Of a stretch of DNA of 36,282 bases, positions 15,434 through 24,114 are shown one piece after another. The first letter of the stretch is position 1. Every line of letters begins with the position of its first letter. The position numbers and the translations under genes are program-made. Source of the DNA: Candidatus Woesearchaeota archaeon (lineage in GTDB: Archaea; Nanobdellota; Nanobdellia; SCGC-AAA011-G17; JACPIM01); NCBI GenBank assembly GCA_016188045.1, contig JACPIM010000020.1, positions 1 to 36,282 on the forward strand, read 5' to 3'. The notes beneath the pieces are model-generated. The model was not told the DNA's origin and did not search any database. It saw nothing but the letters and a program-made list of their open reading frames with translations.

Positions 15434-16714
15434 ATGATAAGCAAAGAAAAATGGGCGGAAACGATAAAGAATTTTCAAGAGAAAGAATTGCCTAGCATTA
15501 TAGAAAGAGATATAAATATTCCTTTAGAAATTCCAATAAACAGGGCAGTTTCTATAATTGGACCAAGAAGAGCAGGGAAAACCTTTGAAATGTATTCTTT
15601 AATTTCTAAAATTATGAAAAATGCAAAAAAGGAGCAGATTCTTTATGTTAATTTTGAAAAGGCAGATTTAGGGATTTTAGGATATCAAGATCTTGTTGTT
15701 ATGCTAGAAACTTTTTATGAGCTTTATCCTGAAAATAAAAAAAATAAAATCTGGTTGTTCTTAGATGAAATTCAAAATGTTTCTAATTGGGAAAAATTTG
15801 TCAGAACGGCTTTAGATGAAAATATAAAGGTGTATTTATCTGGTTCTAGCTCAAAACTTTTAAGCAAAGAAATAGCAACAAGTATGAGAGGCAGAAGTTT
15901 AACTTATTCAATTTTTCCATTTTCATTTAAAGAATACCTAAAGACCAAAGGAATAATTTTCCAGAAATATCACTCCTCTTATGAAAAAGCAAAAATTGTA
16001 AATCTATTAAAGACCTATTTGGAATACGGGGGCTATCCAGAAGCAGTTGTTTATGAGATAGAAAGAGAAAGAATACTTACAGATATTAATGATATTGCCA
16101 TATTCAAGGATGTAATTGAAAGAAACAAGATAAGAAATACAAAAGCTATGAAGCTATTGATAAACGCTCTAATAAACTCTAAGGAATTTTCAGTGAATAA
16201 GTTTTATAATTTCTTAAAATCAAGAGGAGTTAAAGTTGGGAAAACTGTTTTGTATAGATACACAGACTATCTGAATGATGCTTTTTTTGTGTTTATGCTA
16301 AGGAAGTTCTCTAACTCTTATAAGGAGGCAGAGCAGTCTATTCCAAAGATTTATTTTATAGATAATGGTCTTTTAAGAATAAGCGGGATACAAGATGTTG
16401 GAAGATTAATGGAAAACTTGATTTTCATAGAGTTGTTTAAACGCGGATTGAACATTTCATATTGGAAAGATATTCAGGGCAAGGAAGTTGATTTTGTTAT
16501 CAAGGAAAATAAGGCGGTTAAACAACTTATTCAGTCTTCTTATGACGTTGAAGACTTTAATACAAAGGAAAGAGAAGTTAAAGCTTTATTAAAAGCAAGC
16601 AAGGAACTAAAATGTAGCAATTTGATTATAATAAATAGTAATTATGAAGCAGAAGAGAAAATAAAGGGAAAGAAAATAAAATTCATTCCATTATGGAAGT
16701 GGTTGTTAAGCTAG
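15434..16714 (+). CDS. AAA-type ATPase with DUF4143 C-terminal domain
   Basis: The 426-residue protein has an N-terminal ATPase with Walker A GPRRAGKT (about 43-50), Walker B IWLFLDEIQ (about 110-118) and a sensor-like VYLSGSSSKLL segment followed by MRGRSLTYSIFPFSFKEYL, the signature of this archaeal/bacterial family. The C-terminal half has a winged-helix-like part and a PDDEXK-like segment (GKEVDFVI...QLIQSSY). Its function is unknown; these proteins are abundant in archaea and are sometimes suspected of mobile or DNA-related roles. TTTATAAA at 15404-15411 fits a leaderless ATG 15434. It is monocistronic in appearance. Confidence 0.82.
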   Translation: MISKEKWAETIKNFQEKELPSIIERDINIPLEIPINRAVSIIGPRRAGKTFEMYSLISKIMKNAKKEQILYVNFEKADLGILGYQDLVVMLETFYELYPENKKNKIWLFLDEIQNVSNWEKFVRTALDENIKVYLSGSSSKLLSKEIATSMRGRSLTYSIFPFSFKEYLKTKGIIFQKYHSSYEKAKIVNLLKTYLEYGGYPEAVVYEIERERILTDINDIAIFKDVIERNKIRNTKAMKLLINALINSKEFSVNKFYNFLKSRGVKVGKTVLYRYTDYLNDAFFVFMLRKFSNSYKEAEQSIPKIYFIDNGLLRISGIQDVGRLMENLIFIELFKRGLNISYWKDIQGKEVDFVIKENKAVKQLIQSSYDVEDFNTKEREVKALLKASKELKCSNLIIINSNYEAEEKIKGKKIKFIPLWKWLLS

Positions 16715-16759
16715 AGGAACATAATAATTTATATATTTAATATCATTTCTTTTTATTAT

Positions 16760-19327
16760 ATGTATTACCAAAAAGAAATAAAAGAGGTTTTATCTGAATT
16801 AAATAGTTCTAAAAATGGATTAACAGAAATAGAAGCTAGAAAAAGACTAGAAAAATATGGAAAAAATGTTTTAGAAAAAAAACATGAAATAAGAAAACTA
16901 AAAATACTTCTCGGCCAGTTTACAAGTCCATTAATTATAATATTAATAATTTCTACAATAATAATTTTTGCCTTAAAAGAATTTTTAGATGGAATCGCTA
17001 TTTTGATAATAATTTTTTTAAATGCTATCTTGGGTTTTATTCAGGAATACAAAGCAGAAAAAGCCATAGAATTATTAAGAAAATTAAACACCCCAAATTC
17101 GAGAGTAATAAGAGATAATAAAGAAAAAATAATCTCTTCAGAGTTATTGGTTCCAGGAGATATTATACTTTTTGAAACAGGAGATAAAATTAACGTTGAC
17201 GCCAGATTAATAGAAATTCTTAATCTAAATATAGATGAATCTGTTTTAACTGGAGAAAGCACTAGTGTAGATAAGCAGGTTAGTAAAATAAAAAACCAAA
17301 CAATAGTTTCTGATCAAAATAATATGGTTTTCTCAGGAACTTTAGTAGTTAATGGCAGAGGAAAAGCAATAGTAACTAGCACTGGAATGGACACCGAAAT
17401 AGGAAAAATAGCAAAATTAATTGAAAAAATTAACATAGAAGAAACCCCTTTGCAAAAAAAATTAAAAAAATTAGGCGATAGTGTTGCATTATTGGCTTTT
17501 TTAATCTCTGTGCTTGTTATTATGATAGGATTATTCAAGGGACTAAACATCTTGAACATCTTCAAAACCTCGATTTCTTTGGCTGTAGCCATTATACCAG
17601 AAGGACTTCCAGCCGTAATAACAATAAGCCTAGCCATAGGCGTTCAGAGAATGTTAAAGAAAAAGGCATTAATCAGAAAACTACATGCAGTCGAAACATT
17701 AGGCAACGTTCAAATAATTTGCACAGACAAGACAGGAACATTAACAAAAAATGAAATGACAGTAACAGAATTATTCGTTAATAATAAAGAGATAAAAGTC
17801 ACAGGAAAAGGTTATGAATTGAAAGGAGATTTTTTATTTGATAACAAGAAGATTAATCCGAAAGAGTTTACCAATTTAATCAACACAGCAGTTAATTGTA
17901 ATAATGCTTCTCTGCCAGATCTAGGAGATCCTACCGAATTATCTTTATTAGTTTTAGGAAAAAAAGCAAAAATTGAAAGATCTAAAAATAGAATTAATGA
18001 GGAATTATTTAGTTCTGAAAAGAAATATATGTCTGTTACATATGAAATAAACAAAGAAAAAATAAAATTCATTAAAGGAGCTCCTGAAGTAATAATAAAC
18101 TTCTGTAATTATATTGAAATCAATAATAGACTAATAAAGTTAAACTCAAAAGAAAAAGAATTCATTCTGAAAAAGAATTCTGAACTGGCTTCTAGGGCAT
18201 TAAGGGTGTTAGGTTTAGCTTATGAAAAAGACAAAAAAACGGTTTTTACAGGCCTAATAGGAATGATAGATCCTCCCAGGAAAGAAGTGAAAGAAGCCAT
18301 TAAAATTGCCAATGACGCCGGAATAAGAGTCATAATGATTACTGGTGATCATAAAGAAACAGCGTTAGCCATAGCTAAGGAAATTGGCATTAAAGGAAAA
18401 GCAATAAGCGGTAATGAAATTGATGAATATGATATTAATGATTATATTGATCATACAAACATATACGCAAGAGTAAGTGCAGAGCATAAAGTCAAGATTT
18501 TAGAAGAATTGCAAAGAAGAAATAATGTAGTTGCCATGACAGGTGATGGAATAAATGATGCTCCTGCACTTAAAAAAGCAGACATAGGAATAGCTATGAA
18601 TATTAAGGGAACAGATGTGGCCAGAGATGCTTCAAATATGATTCTAGTTGATGATAATTTTGCTTCAATTGTTAATGCTATCAAAGAAGGAAGAGTTATA
18701 TATGATAATATTAAAAAATTCGTAAAATATTTGTTAAGCGCTAATTTTGGAGAAGTGTTAATCATATTATTAAGCTTGATTTTAAATTTGCCTTTGCCTT
18801 TGTTGCCATTGCAAATATTATGGGTTAATCTAGTCACAGATGGCTTGCCTGCTTTGGCTCTAGGCATCGATAATCCCAGTGAAAATGTTATGAGAAAAAA
18901 GCCAAGAAACAAAAATGAGAGTATTTTAAAAAATACGTTTTGGTTTATCTTATCATCCGGTATTATTAGTGCTATCTTGGTATTGGGCTTATTTTATAAT
19001 AATGTTAGTTTTGATTTAGATAAGGCAAGAACAATTGCATTAACTAGCTTAATAATCTTTGAGTTATTCTTAGTATTTACTATAAGAGGAGAAGAATTTA
19101 TGTTTAACAATAGAACCAACAAATATATTTGGCTTGCAGTTATTTCTAGCATATTTTTACATTTAGTTATAATGTATACTGATTTAAACATTTTTTTTAA
19201 ACTAGTTCCTCTAAGTTTCAATGAATGGATAAAAATACTCTTCTTTAGTTTTATTAGCATAGTTATTTTTGAGATAGTTAAAGCAATAAAATCAACATTA
19301 CAGTTTTTGAAAAGTAAACCTTTTTAA
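16760..19327 (+). CDS. P-type Ca2+-transporting ATPase (P2A, SERCA/PMR1-like)
   Basis: The 855-residue protein is a complete P2A ATPase that would pump Ca2+ out of the cytoplasm at ATP cost. It has the actuator loop TGES (164-167), phosphorylation site D323 in ICTDKTGTLT, the hinge MTGDGINDAP (about 593-602) and ten predicted membrane helices. Residues for Ca2+ site II are present: PEGLP in M4 (280-284), SANFGEV in M5 (about 659-665) and NLVTDGLP in M6 (about 688-695). A TATA-like TTTATATATTT at about 16728-16738 gives a leaderless start. It lies two genes upstream of the cation/Ca2+ antiporter at 21304. Mn2+ transport is also possible. Confidence 0.92.
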   Translation: MYYQKEIKEVLSELNSSKNGLTEIEARKRLEKYGKNVLEKKHEIRKLKILLGQFTSPLIIILIISTIIIFALKEFLDGIAILIIIFLNAILGFIQEYKAEKAIELLRKLNTPNSRVIRDNKEKIISSELLVPGDIILFETGDKINVDARLIEILNLNIDESVLTGESTSVDKQVSKIKNQTIVSDQNNMVFSGTLVVNGRGKAIVTSTGMDTEIGKIAKLIEKINIEETPLQKKLKKLGDSVALLAFLISVLVIMIGLFKGLNILNIFKTSISLAVAIIPEGLPAVITISLAIGVQRMLKKKALIRKLHAVETLGNVQIICTDKTGTLTKNEMTVTELFVNNKEIKVTGKGYELKGDFLFDNKKINPKEFTNLINTAVNCNNASLPDLGDPTELSLLVLGKKAKIERSKNRINEELFSSEKKYMSVTYEINKEKIKFIKGAPEVIINFCNYIEINNRLIKLNSKEKEFILKKNSELASRALRVLGLAYEKDKKTVFTGLIGMIDPPRKEVKEAIKIANDAGIRVIMITGDHKETALAIAKEIGIKGKAISGNEIDEYDINDYIDHTNIYARVSAEHKVKILEELQRRNNVVAMTGDGINDAPALKKADIGIAMNIKGTDVARDASNMILVDDNFASIVNAIKEGRVIYDNIKKFVKYLLSANFGEVLIILLSLILNLPLPLLPLQILWVNLVTDGLPALALGIDNPSENVMRKKPRNKNESILKNTFWFILSSGIISAILVLGLFYNNVSFDLDKARTIALTSLIIFELFLVFTIRGEEFMFNNRTNKYIWLAVISSIFLHLVIMYTDLNIFFKLVPLSFNEWIKILFFSFISIVIFEIVKAIKSTLQFLKSKPF

Positions 19328-19357
19328 ATGTTTATTGTAGCTTTATTTTAAAGAAAA

Positions 19358-20605
19358 ATGAGGATCTGTATAGTTACTTTGTTTTATAAGCCAGCTGGTG
19401 GCGGTATACCAAGATATGTAGATGATCTAGCTAGAAGCCTATCAAAATTAAAAAATGATGTAGATATTATAACGGTGTCTTATGATGAAAAAGAAAAGGT
19501 TGTTAGTGATGAAAAAATAACTGTTTATTACACCGCATCTTTAAATATTTTTGGAAAAAGTCACAATGAATGTATAAGAAAAAGTAGGGCATTTATGAAA
19601 TTTTTAAGAAAATATGTTGATAATCAAAAGCCAGATATATTTGTAACACAAAACTTACATGCAGCCATATCTTCAATTAGTCATACCCTAGTTTTAAATA
19701 TGATTTCCTTGGAGAAAAAAATACCAATCATTTTAACAATTCATTCATTCCCAGAAGAACCTTTTTCTCAACTTAAAATTGCCTTGGCCAAAAATTTATT
19801 CTGGGACAAGATTATTGCTGTTAGTTCCAGCGTGGCAGAGGTTTTTTATAAAGAAGGAATTAGTATTGAAAAAATCAAAGTTTTTAACCCTGGTGTAGAT
19901 ATAAATACATTTAAGCCACGTTTGGGTAAAAAATGGCTAAAGAGCAGAGTAGAAGGATTAAATGAAAAAGATTTAATTATACTTCATGCAAGCAGAACAG
20001 ACAGTATTGAAACTATAGAAGAAAAAGGCATTAAAGACTTATTAAAGGCTTTTTCTTTTCTATATGACAGATTTAATAATGTTAAATTATTAATAGCTTC
20101 TGCTCCTGTTGCCCCCCCATTTGAAGAATCTAAAGAAGAAGCAATAGGATATATTATGAATCTTGGAAAATTATATGGTTTGGGAAATAAGATAAAAATT
20201 GTCACCTTTCAACCAGAAGAAATGCCCCTTGTTTACAACGGATCAGATATATTTGTTCTTGCATCTTATACAGAAGGCTGTCCTATGGTTGTTCAAGAAG
20301 CAATAGCTTGTGGTTTACCAGTTATTGGAACTAGTGTGGGCGGTATTCCAGATATCATAGTAAATGGAAAATGTGGTTATATAATTCATCCGAATAATCC
20401 TGTTGAGTTATCCAAATACTTATCTTTATTAATAGAAGATCCTAAAAAAAGAAAAAGTTTTGGTAGTTATGGAAGAAAAAGGGCTTTATCCAAGTTTAAC
20501 ATAAATAAAATAGCCAAAAAAAGAATTGGAAATTATGAGTCCATCTTACATGAAAGAATAAAAAAATCAGGTTTAGGTTTATTTAGGCAAATAGCAAATG
20601 AATAG
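19358..20605 (+). CDS. GT4-family glycosyltransferase
   Basis: The 415-residue protein has the GT-B fold of family GT4 (retaining, nucleotide-sugar donor). The N-terminal Gly-rich acceptor side is FYKPAGGGIPRYVDDLARSL. The C-terminal donor site has the E-x7-E motif EGCPMVVQE (about 305-313), followed by AIACGLPVIGTSVGGIPDII. No membrane helix is seen, so it is probably a cytoplasmic or peripheral enzyme for surface glycans or glycolipids. The sugar and acceptor cannot be predicted. It starts 30 nt after the Ca2+ ATPase and converges on the gene ending at 20630. Confidence 0.88.
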   Translation: MRICIVTLFYKPAGGGIPRYVDDLARSLSKLKNDVDIITVSYDEKEKVVSDEKITVYYTASLNIFGKSHNECIRKSRAFMKFLRKYVDNQKPDIFVTQNLHAAISSISHTLVLNMISLEKKIPIILTIHSFPEEPFSQLKIALAKNLFWDKIIAVSSSVAEVFYKEGISIEKIKVFNPGVDINTFKPRLGKKWLKSRVEGLNEKDLIILHASRTDSIETIEEKGIKDLLKAFSFLYDRFNNVKLLIASAPVAPPFEESKEEAIGYIMNLGKLYGLGNKIKIVTFQPEEMPLVYNGSDIFVLASYTEGCPMVVQEAIACGLPVIGTSVGGIPDIIVNGKCGYIIHPNNPVELSKYLSLLIEDPKKRKSFGSYGRKRALSKFNINKIAKKRIGNYESILHERIKKSGLGLFRQIANE

Positions 20606-20629
20606 TTTACAGTATTTTCTTTAAAAAAT

Positions 20630-21220
20630 TTAATGCTTGGACTTAAAATAATAAATTAATAGAGCAACACTGCCAAGTATTGTAAAAACCACAAGTAGTA
20701 TATTAACTATAAACTTATCTTGTAAGGATATTAAAGCAGTTTTGAAAGCAAAAATCATAAAGATATAGTTTACAAAATAAAAAAACATTTTAGAAAGAAA
20801 TACACCATTTTCTATTTTACTTTCAGATACAACTTTTTTTAGATAGGTTGCTATTGCAAAGCCAGCACTAATTATTATTAATGCTCCTGTCAATGATGGT
20901 ATCACACCAAGAATTGTAGTTAGCCATATTGTTAATACCGGCAGATTTAATTGCATTAGTGATATATCTATAAACAAAATATAAATGCTCCATTTTACGA
21001 CTACAAGAAAAAGATTAATAAAACTTTGTTTTATGATTTTATCAACTTTTATTTTTTCTAGTGCATTTCTCAAGATGAACTTAACTAACTTACCCAAAAA
21101 AATCCCAAAAACTATCAAAATAATTGATATTATCAAATCAGCAAAAAACGTTTCACTAGTTAAACCAATATTAACGATTTTATTAAATATTTCTTCTTTT
21201 ATAGAATCTAACATATTCAT
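20630..21220 (-). CDS. MscS/CmpX-like membrane protein (conserved TM helix type)
   Basis: The 196-residue protein has about five membrane helices. The pattern GIFLGKLVKFILRNALEKIKVDK resembles the first TM-helix repeat of MscS-related CmpX proteins. A second repeat is suggested by VIPSLTGALIIISAGFAIATYLKKVV. The soluble beta domain of true MscS channels is missing. A small mechanosensitive or structural membrane protein is the best guess. The start could be at 21220 or at the second Met (21214). Confidence 0.6.
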   Translation of the reverse strand: MNMLDSIKEEIFNKIVNIGLTSETFFADLIISIILIVFGIFLGKLVKFILRNALEKIKVDKIIKQSFINLFLVVVKWSIYILFIDISLMQLNLPVLTIWLTTILGVIPSLTGALIIISAGFAIATYLKKVVSESKIENGVFLSKMFFYFVNYIFMIFAFKTALISLQDKFIVNILLVVFTILGSVALLIYYFKSKH

Positions 21221-21303
21221 AAGATTATTAAAAACTGATTATTTATAAAATTTCCTAAAAATCCAAAAGTTTAATATACAATATTATTTTTAATATTTAT
21301 AAA

Positions 21304-22245
21304 ATGGGGTTGATACTTGATCTTACTTTATTTCTTGTATTAGCAATTATCTTAGCTAAAAGCAGCTTATGGGTTGTTAATAGTTTAGTCAATTTATCTG
21401 CTTTTTTAAAAATAAGTGAATTTTCCGCTGGCTTCATTATACTATCTATTGCAACTTCATTACCAGAATTATTTGTTGGGATAAATTCTGCATTACTAGG
21501 TAGACCAAATTTAAGTTTAGGTAATGTAATTGGAAGCAATATAGCAGATATTGCCTTGATTTTAGGCATAGCCATTTTAATTAGCGGGAGTATTAATGTA
21601 AAAAGCAAAATTATAAGGAAAGACAGCATATACATCTTTCTTATAGCTTTAGCTCCAATACTGCTAATGTTAGACGGAATTTTATCAAGATTTGATGGCT
21701 TTATATTAATTTTAATTTTTATTTACTACATAATAAAAAGATTAAAAGACAGAAAAAAGTTCGATAAACCAGTTAATAACATCAAAACCAAGAGTATTTT
21801 TAATGATGTATTATTCTTTATTTTATCTATAGTGCTTTTGATATTAAGCGCTAATTTATTAGTTAAATTTGCAATAGCGATTGCTACTGATCTTAATGTA
21901 GCTGCAATATTGATAGGTCTATTCTTAGTTGCTATTGGAACATCTTTACCAGAACTATCATTAACTATTAGATCTGTTTTAACTAAACATAAGTCTATTG
22001 CTCTAGGGGATAATATGGGGGCTGTTGCTGTTAATTCTTCTTTAGTTCTAGGTGTTACCTCTTTAATAGAACCAATAAGAGCAAACTTTACTCTTTTTTT
22101 GATAAGCGCACTATTTATGATTCTTGTTGTTGGTTTATATACTATTTTTGTAGTATTTGACAAAAAACTAACTTTAAAACAAGGTGTAATACTAATCTTC
22201 TTATATATTGCTTTTGTAATTATAGAATTAAGTATAAAAAGATAA
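21304..22245 (+). CDS. Na+(K+)/Ca2+ antiporter of the CaCA superfamily (YrbG-like)
   Basis: The 313-residue protein has ten hydrophobic helices and both alpha repeats. Repeat 1 has ATSLPELFVGINSALLG with GNVIGSNIADIALILG. Repeat 2 has GTSLPELSLTIRSVL with GDNMGAVAVNSSLVLG, in which the canonical GN/GS is changed to GD/GA. The two glutamates that bind Ca2+ are present. Members exchange Ca2+ for Na+ or H+. With the P-type ATPase at 16760 it would give the cell two different Ca2+ export routes. Confidence 0.88.
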   Translation: MGLILDLTLFLVLAIILAKSSLWVVNSLVNLSAFLKISEFSAGFIILSIATSLPELFVGINSALLGRPNLSLGNVIGSNIADIALILGIAILISGSINVKSKIIRKDSIYIFLIALAPILLMLDGILSRFDGFILILIFIYYIIKRLKDRKKFDKPVNNIKTKSIFNDVLFFILSIVLLILSANLLVKFAIAIATDLNVAAILIGLFLVAIGTSLPELSLTIRSVLTKHKSIALGDNMGAVAVNSSLVLGVTSLIEPIRANFTLFLISALFMILVVGLYTIFVVFDKKLTLKQGVILIFLYIAFVIIELSIKR

Positions 22246-22255
22246 AAAAAGAAAG

Positions 22256-22483
22256 TTATTTCTTAGAGAACCAGCAAAGCCCTAATAATAAGAAAACAAC
22301 TGTATACCAGCTAAGTCTCCAGAAACTAGGCCCCCCAGTGTAATCTTGAAGTAAAAAGATTAAACCTATTAATAAAACAATTAACCCCCATCTTTTATGA
22401 TTAGGGCAACACATGTAGCATACGTTTGAAGAATTTGCTTGCATTGCTGTTGCTCTCGTTGTCTTTTTTCTTCTTTTAGCCAT
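22256..22483 (-). CDS. Small two-helix membrane protein with Cys pair
   Basis: The 75-residue product starts with a basic tail (MAKRRKKTTR) and a CYMCCPNHKRW segment (C22, C25, C26). Two membrane helices follow (about 33-46 and 55-71), with DYTGG...WRLSWYTVVF between and inside them. Small proteins of this design are common in DPANN genomes but their function is unknown. A strong GGGGGG Shine-Dalgarno (22491-22496) lies 7 nt before the ATG. CATTTATAAA at about 22533-22542 could be the promoter on the minus strand. Confidence 0.65.
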   Translation of the reverse strand: MAKRRKKTTRATAMQANSSNVCYMCCPNHKRWGLIVLLIGLIFLLQDYTGGPSFWRLSWYTVVFLLLGLCWFSKK

Positions 22484-22566
22484 TAAATTTCCCCCCTTTT
22501 AAAGTAATTATTAATTAAGAATTATTATTTTATCATTTATAAAAAAGTGTTTTATTTATTGAGTAG

Positions 22567-23205
22567 TTAAACTATCCATTTTAAATCATCTAAAGTTGTT
22601 AACACAAAATCAGGCAATCCTTCTTCAAGTCTTTTTCTGCTGTGATAGCCTCTTTGGTTTTCTATTGTTCCGGCTACAGCTCCAGATTTAACTCCCGCTA
22701 TTTTTGCTGCCCTAATATCAAATACCATATCTCCCAAATAAACAGTTTCTTCTCTTTGTATTCCAATAGCTTCTACTATTCTTATTATTCCATCAGATTT
22801 GTCTCTTGAACCGCCGATAATCAATCTAAAATAATGATCTATTCCATAATCTCTTGCTTCTTGTTTCAGATTTGCTTCAGGATGACTGCTTAAAACAGCT
22901 AGCATCTTATTTCTTTTTGATAAAAAATCTAACGTATTTCTTACATCACCATACAAAACAGGTTGTATTCCAGAATTAATAACTAAATCATAAGCTCTTT
23001 TGCCCAGTAACGAAAGTTCTTCTGGTGTTCCAACAACTCCTTGTTTTGCTAGAAATTCTGCTATATTAGAATCTGTTTTTAAAAAAAATTCTTCTAAAGA
23101 TAACCCCCTTATTCCATTTTCTCTGAATATCTTCATATTAGCTTCGTAAACTGGTCTTCTGTCATCACTTATTACTCCACTCCAATCAAAGATAAATAAT
23201 TTCAT
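22567..23205 (-). CDS. HAD-superfamily hydrolase with altered motif I
   Basis: The 212-residue protein has the HAD fold: motif I FIFDWSGV (nucleophile D7), motif II AVLSSH (S106), Lys in SRDKSDG (K136) and motif III YLGDMVFDI (D159, D163). Between motifs I and II is a helical cap. The second Asp of the usual DxD motif, the general acid of phosphatases, is serine (S9), as in some non-phosphatase HAD enzymes. The start overlaps the stop of the glutaredoxin-like gene, so it is the last gene of the ThyX-Tmk operon. A nucleotide-related role is suggested only by context. Confidence 0.8.
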   Translation of the reverse strand: MKLFIFDWSGVISDDRRPVYEANMKIFRENGIRGLSLEEFFLKTDSNIAEFLAKQGVVGTPEELSLLGKRAYDLVINSGIQPVLYGDVRNTLDFLSKRNKMLAVLSSHPEANLKQEARDYGIDHYFRLIIGGSRDKSDGIIRIVEAIGIQREETVYLGDMVFDIRAAKIAGVKSGAVAGTIENQRGYHSRKRLEEGLPDFVLTTLDDLKWIV

Positions 23206-23438
23206 TTATTTAAACCAAGAACTTCTTTTATTTTTTCCCTATCAAAACCCAAAAAAACTTTGTCATCTATTTGTATTACTGGAGTATTTGACTGCCCGGA
23301 TATTTCTTGCATTTCTTTAAATCTCTCTTTGTTCCTTGAAACATCAACCATTTCAAACTCTATATTATTTGTTTTTAACAAATTTCTTATCATGTCAGAA
23401 TATGCATCATTATTTTTTGTATAAATTATAACTTTCAT
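23202..23438 (-). CDS. Glutaredoxin/NrdH-fold protein lacking the active-site cysteines
   Basis: The 78-residue protein has the complete small glutaredoxin fold: VIIYT strand, helix, FEMVDVSRN strand, cis-proline in SNTPVIQI (T52-P53), and LGFDREKI near the end. Where relatives have the redox motif CPYC, this protein has D11-A-Y-S14, and it contains no cysteine at all. It therefore cannot do dithiol redox chemistry. It may bind a partner or ligand as a structural remnant. An AGAGGT motif about 10 nt before the ATG serves as ribosome binding site. It sits between Tmk and the HAD gene. Confidence 0.78.
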   Translation of the reverse strand: MKVIIYTKNNDAYSDMIRNLLKTNNIEFEMVDVSRNKERFKEMQEISGQSNTPVIQIDDKVFLGFDREKIKEVLGLNK

Positions 23439-23463
23439 ATTAAAAAATACCTCTTTTTAAAAT

Positions 23464-24114
23464 CTAATTATTAGATAATAATTTATCTATATATGCTCTT
23501 ATTTGCCTCTGCATTTCTTCTGGTTTATTTGGAATATATCTTATTAGTCTTATTCTATTTGGCTCTAGTAACGATAATGCTCTAAAACAATCAACTCTTC
23601 TTTGGTGTTCTTCTTTCGGTTTCGATTCTAACCTGTCTAGTCTTCCAAATTCTGTTATTCCTATCTTGTCTAGTGTTTCTTCCGGTATAGCGTCTATGTA
23701 GAAAGTTAGATCTGGAATTAGACCATGGCTTGCCAATCTGTTAAGCATCATAACTAAGTCTAAACCTAAATTGCCTGCAATTCCTTGATAAGCAGTTGAT
23801 GAATCATAATATCTATCACATAACACTATTTTACCTTGCTCAAGCGAGGGCAATATTAATCGCATTGTATGAATTGAGCGGTTTGCTTCAAAAAGAAATA
23901 ATTCAGCCATAGTTGTCATCTGATCCTTATAGTCAGGATTTTGTAAGAGATCCCTTATTATTGTGCAACTTGGTAAAGTACCTCCTGGTTCCTTTGTTAA
24001 TAGAACATCTAATCCTCTAGCTTGAAGATATTCTGCTAATAATTTTAGCTGAGTTGATTTACCACAGCCATCATTACCTTCAAAAGTTATAAATTTGCCC
24101 TTGTAATTTATCAT
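23464..24114 (-). CDS. tmk: Thymidylate kinase
   Basis: The 216-residue protein phosphorylates dTMP to dTDP. It has the P-loop EGNDGCGKST (12-21), TKEPGG (thymidylate-binding strand and loop), CDRYYDSSTAYQG (the DRY/H motif) and a C-terminal helical region. Length is typical. It overlaps the ThyX-like gene by 4 nt (ATGA), so synthesis of dTMP and its phosphorylation are translationally coupled. Arginine is relatively frequent compared with the Lys/Asn-rich neighbours. Confidence 0.93.
   Translation of the reverse strand: MINYKGKFITFEGNDGCGKSTQLKLLAEYLQARGLDVLLTKEPGGTLPSCTIIRDLLQNPDYKDQMTTMAELFLFEANRSIHTMRLILPSLEQGKIVLCDRYYDSSTAYQGIAGNLGLDLVMMLNRLASHGLIPDLTFYIDAIPEETLDKIGITEFGRLDRLESKPKEEHQRRVDCFRALSLLEPNRIRLIRYIPNKPEEMQRQIRAYIDKLLSNN

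Noticed and set aside
17314..17637. 107-codon ORF antisense to the Ca2+ ATPase
   Set aside because: The opposite strand encodes conserved P-type ATPase motifs throughout; the ORF is a shadow.
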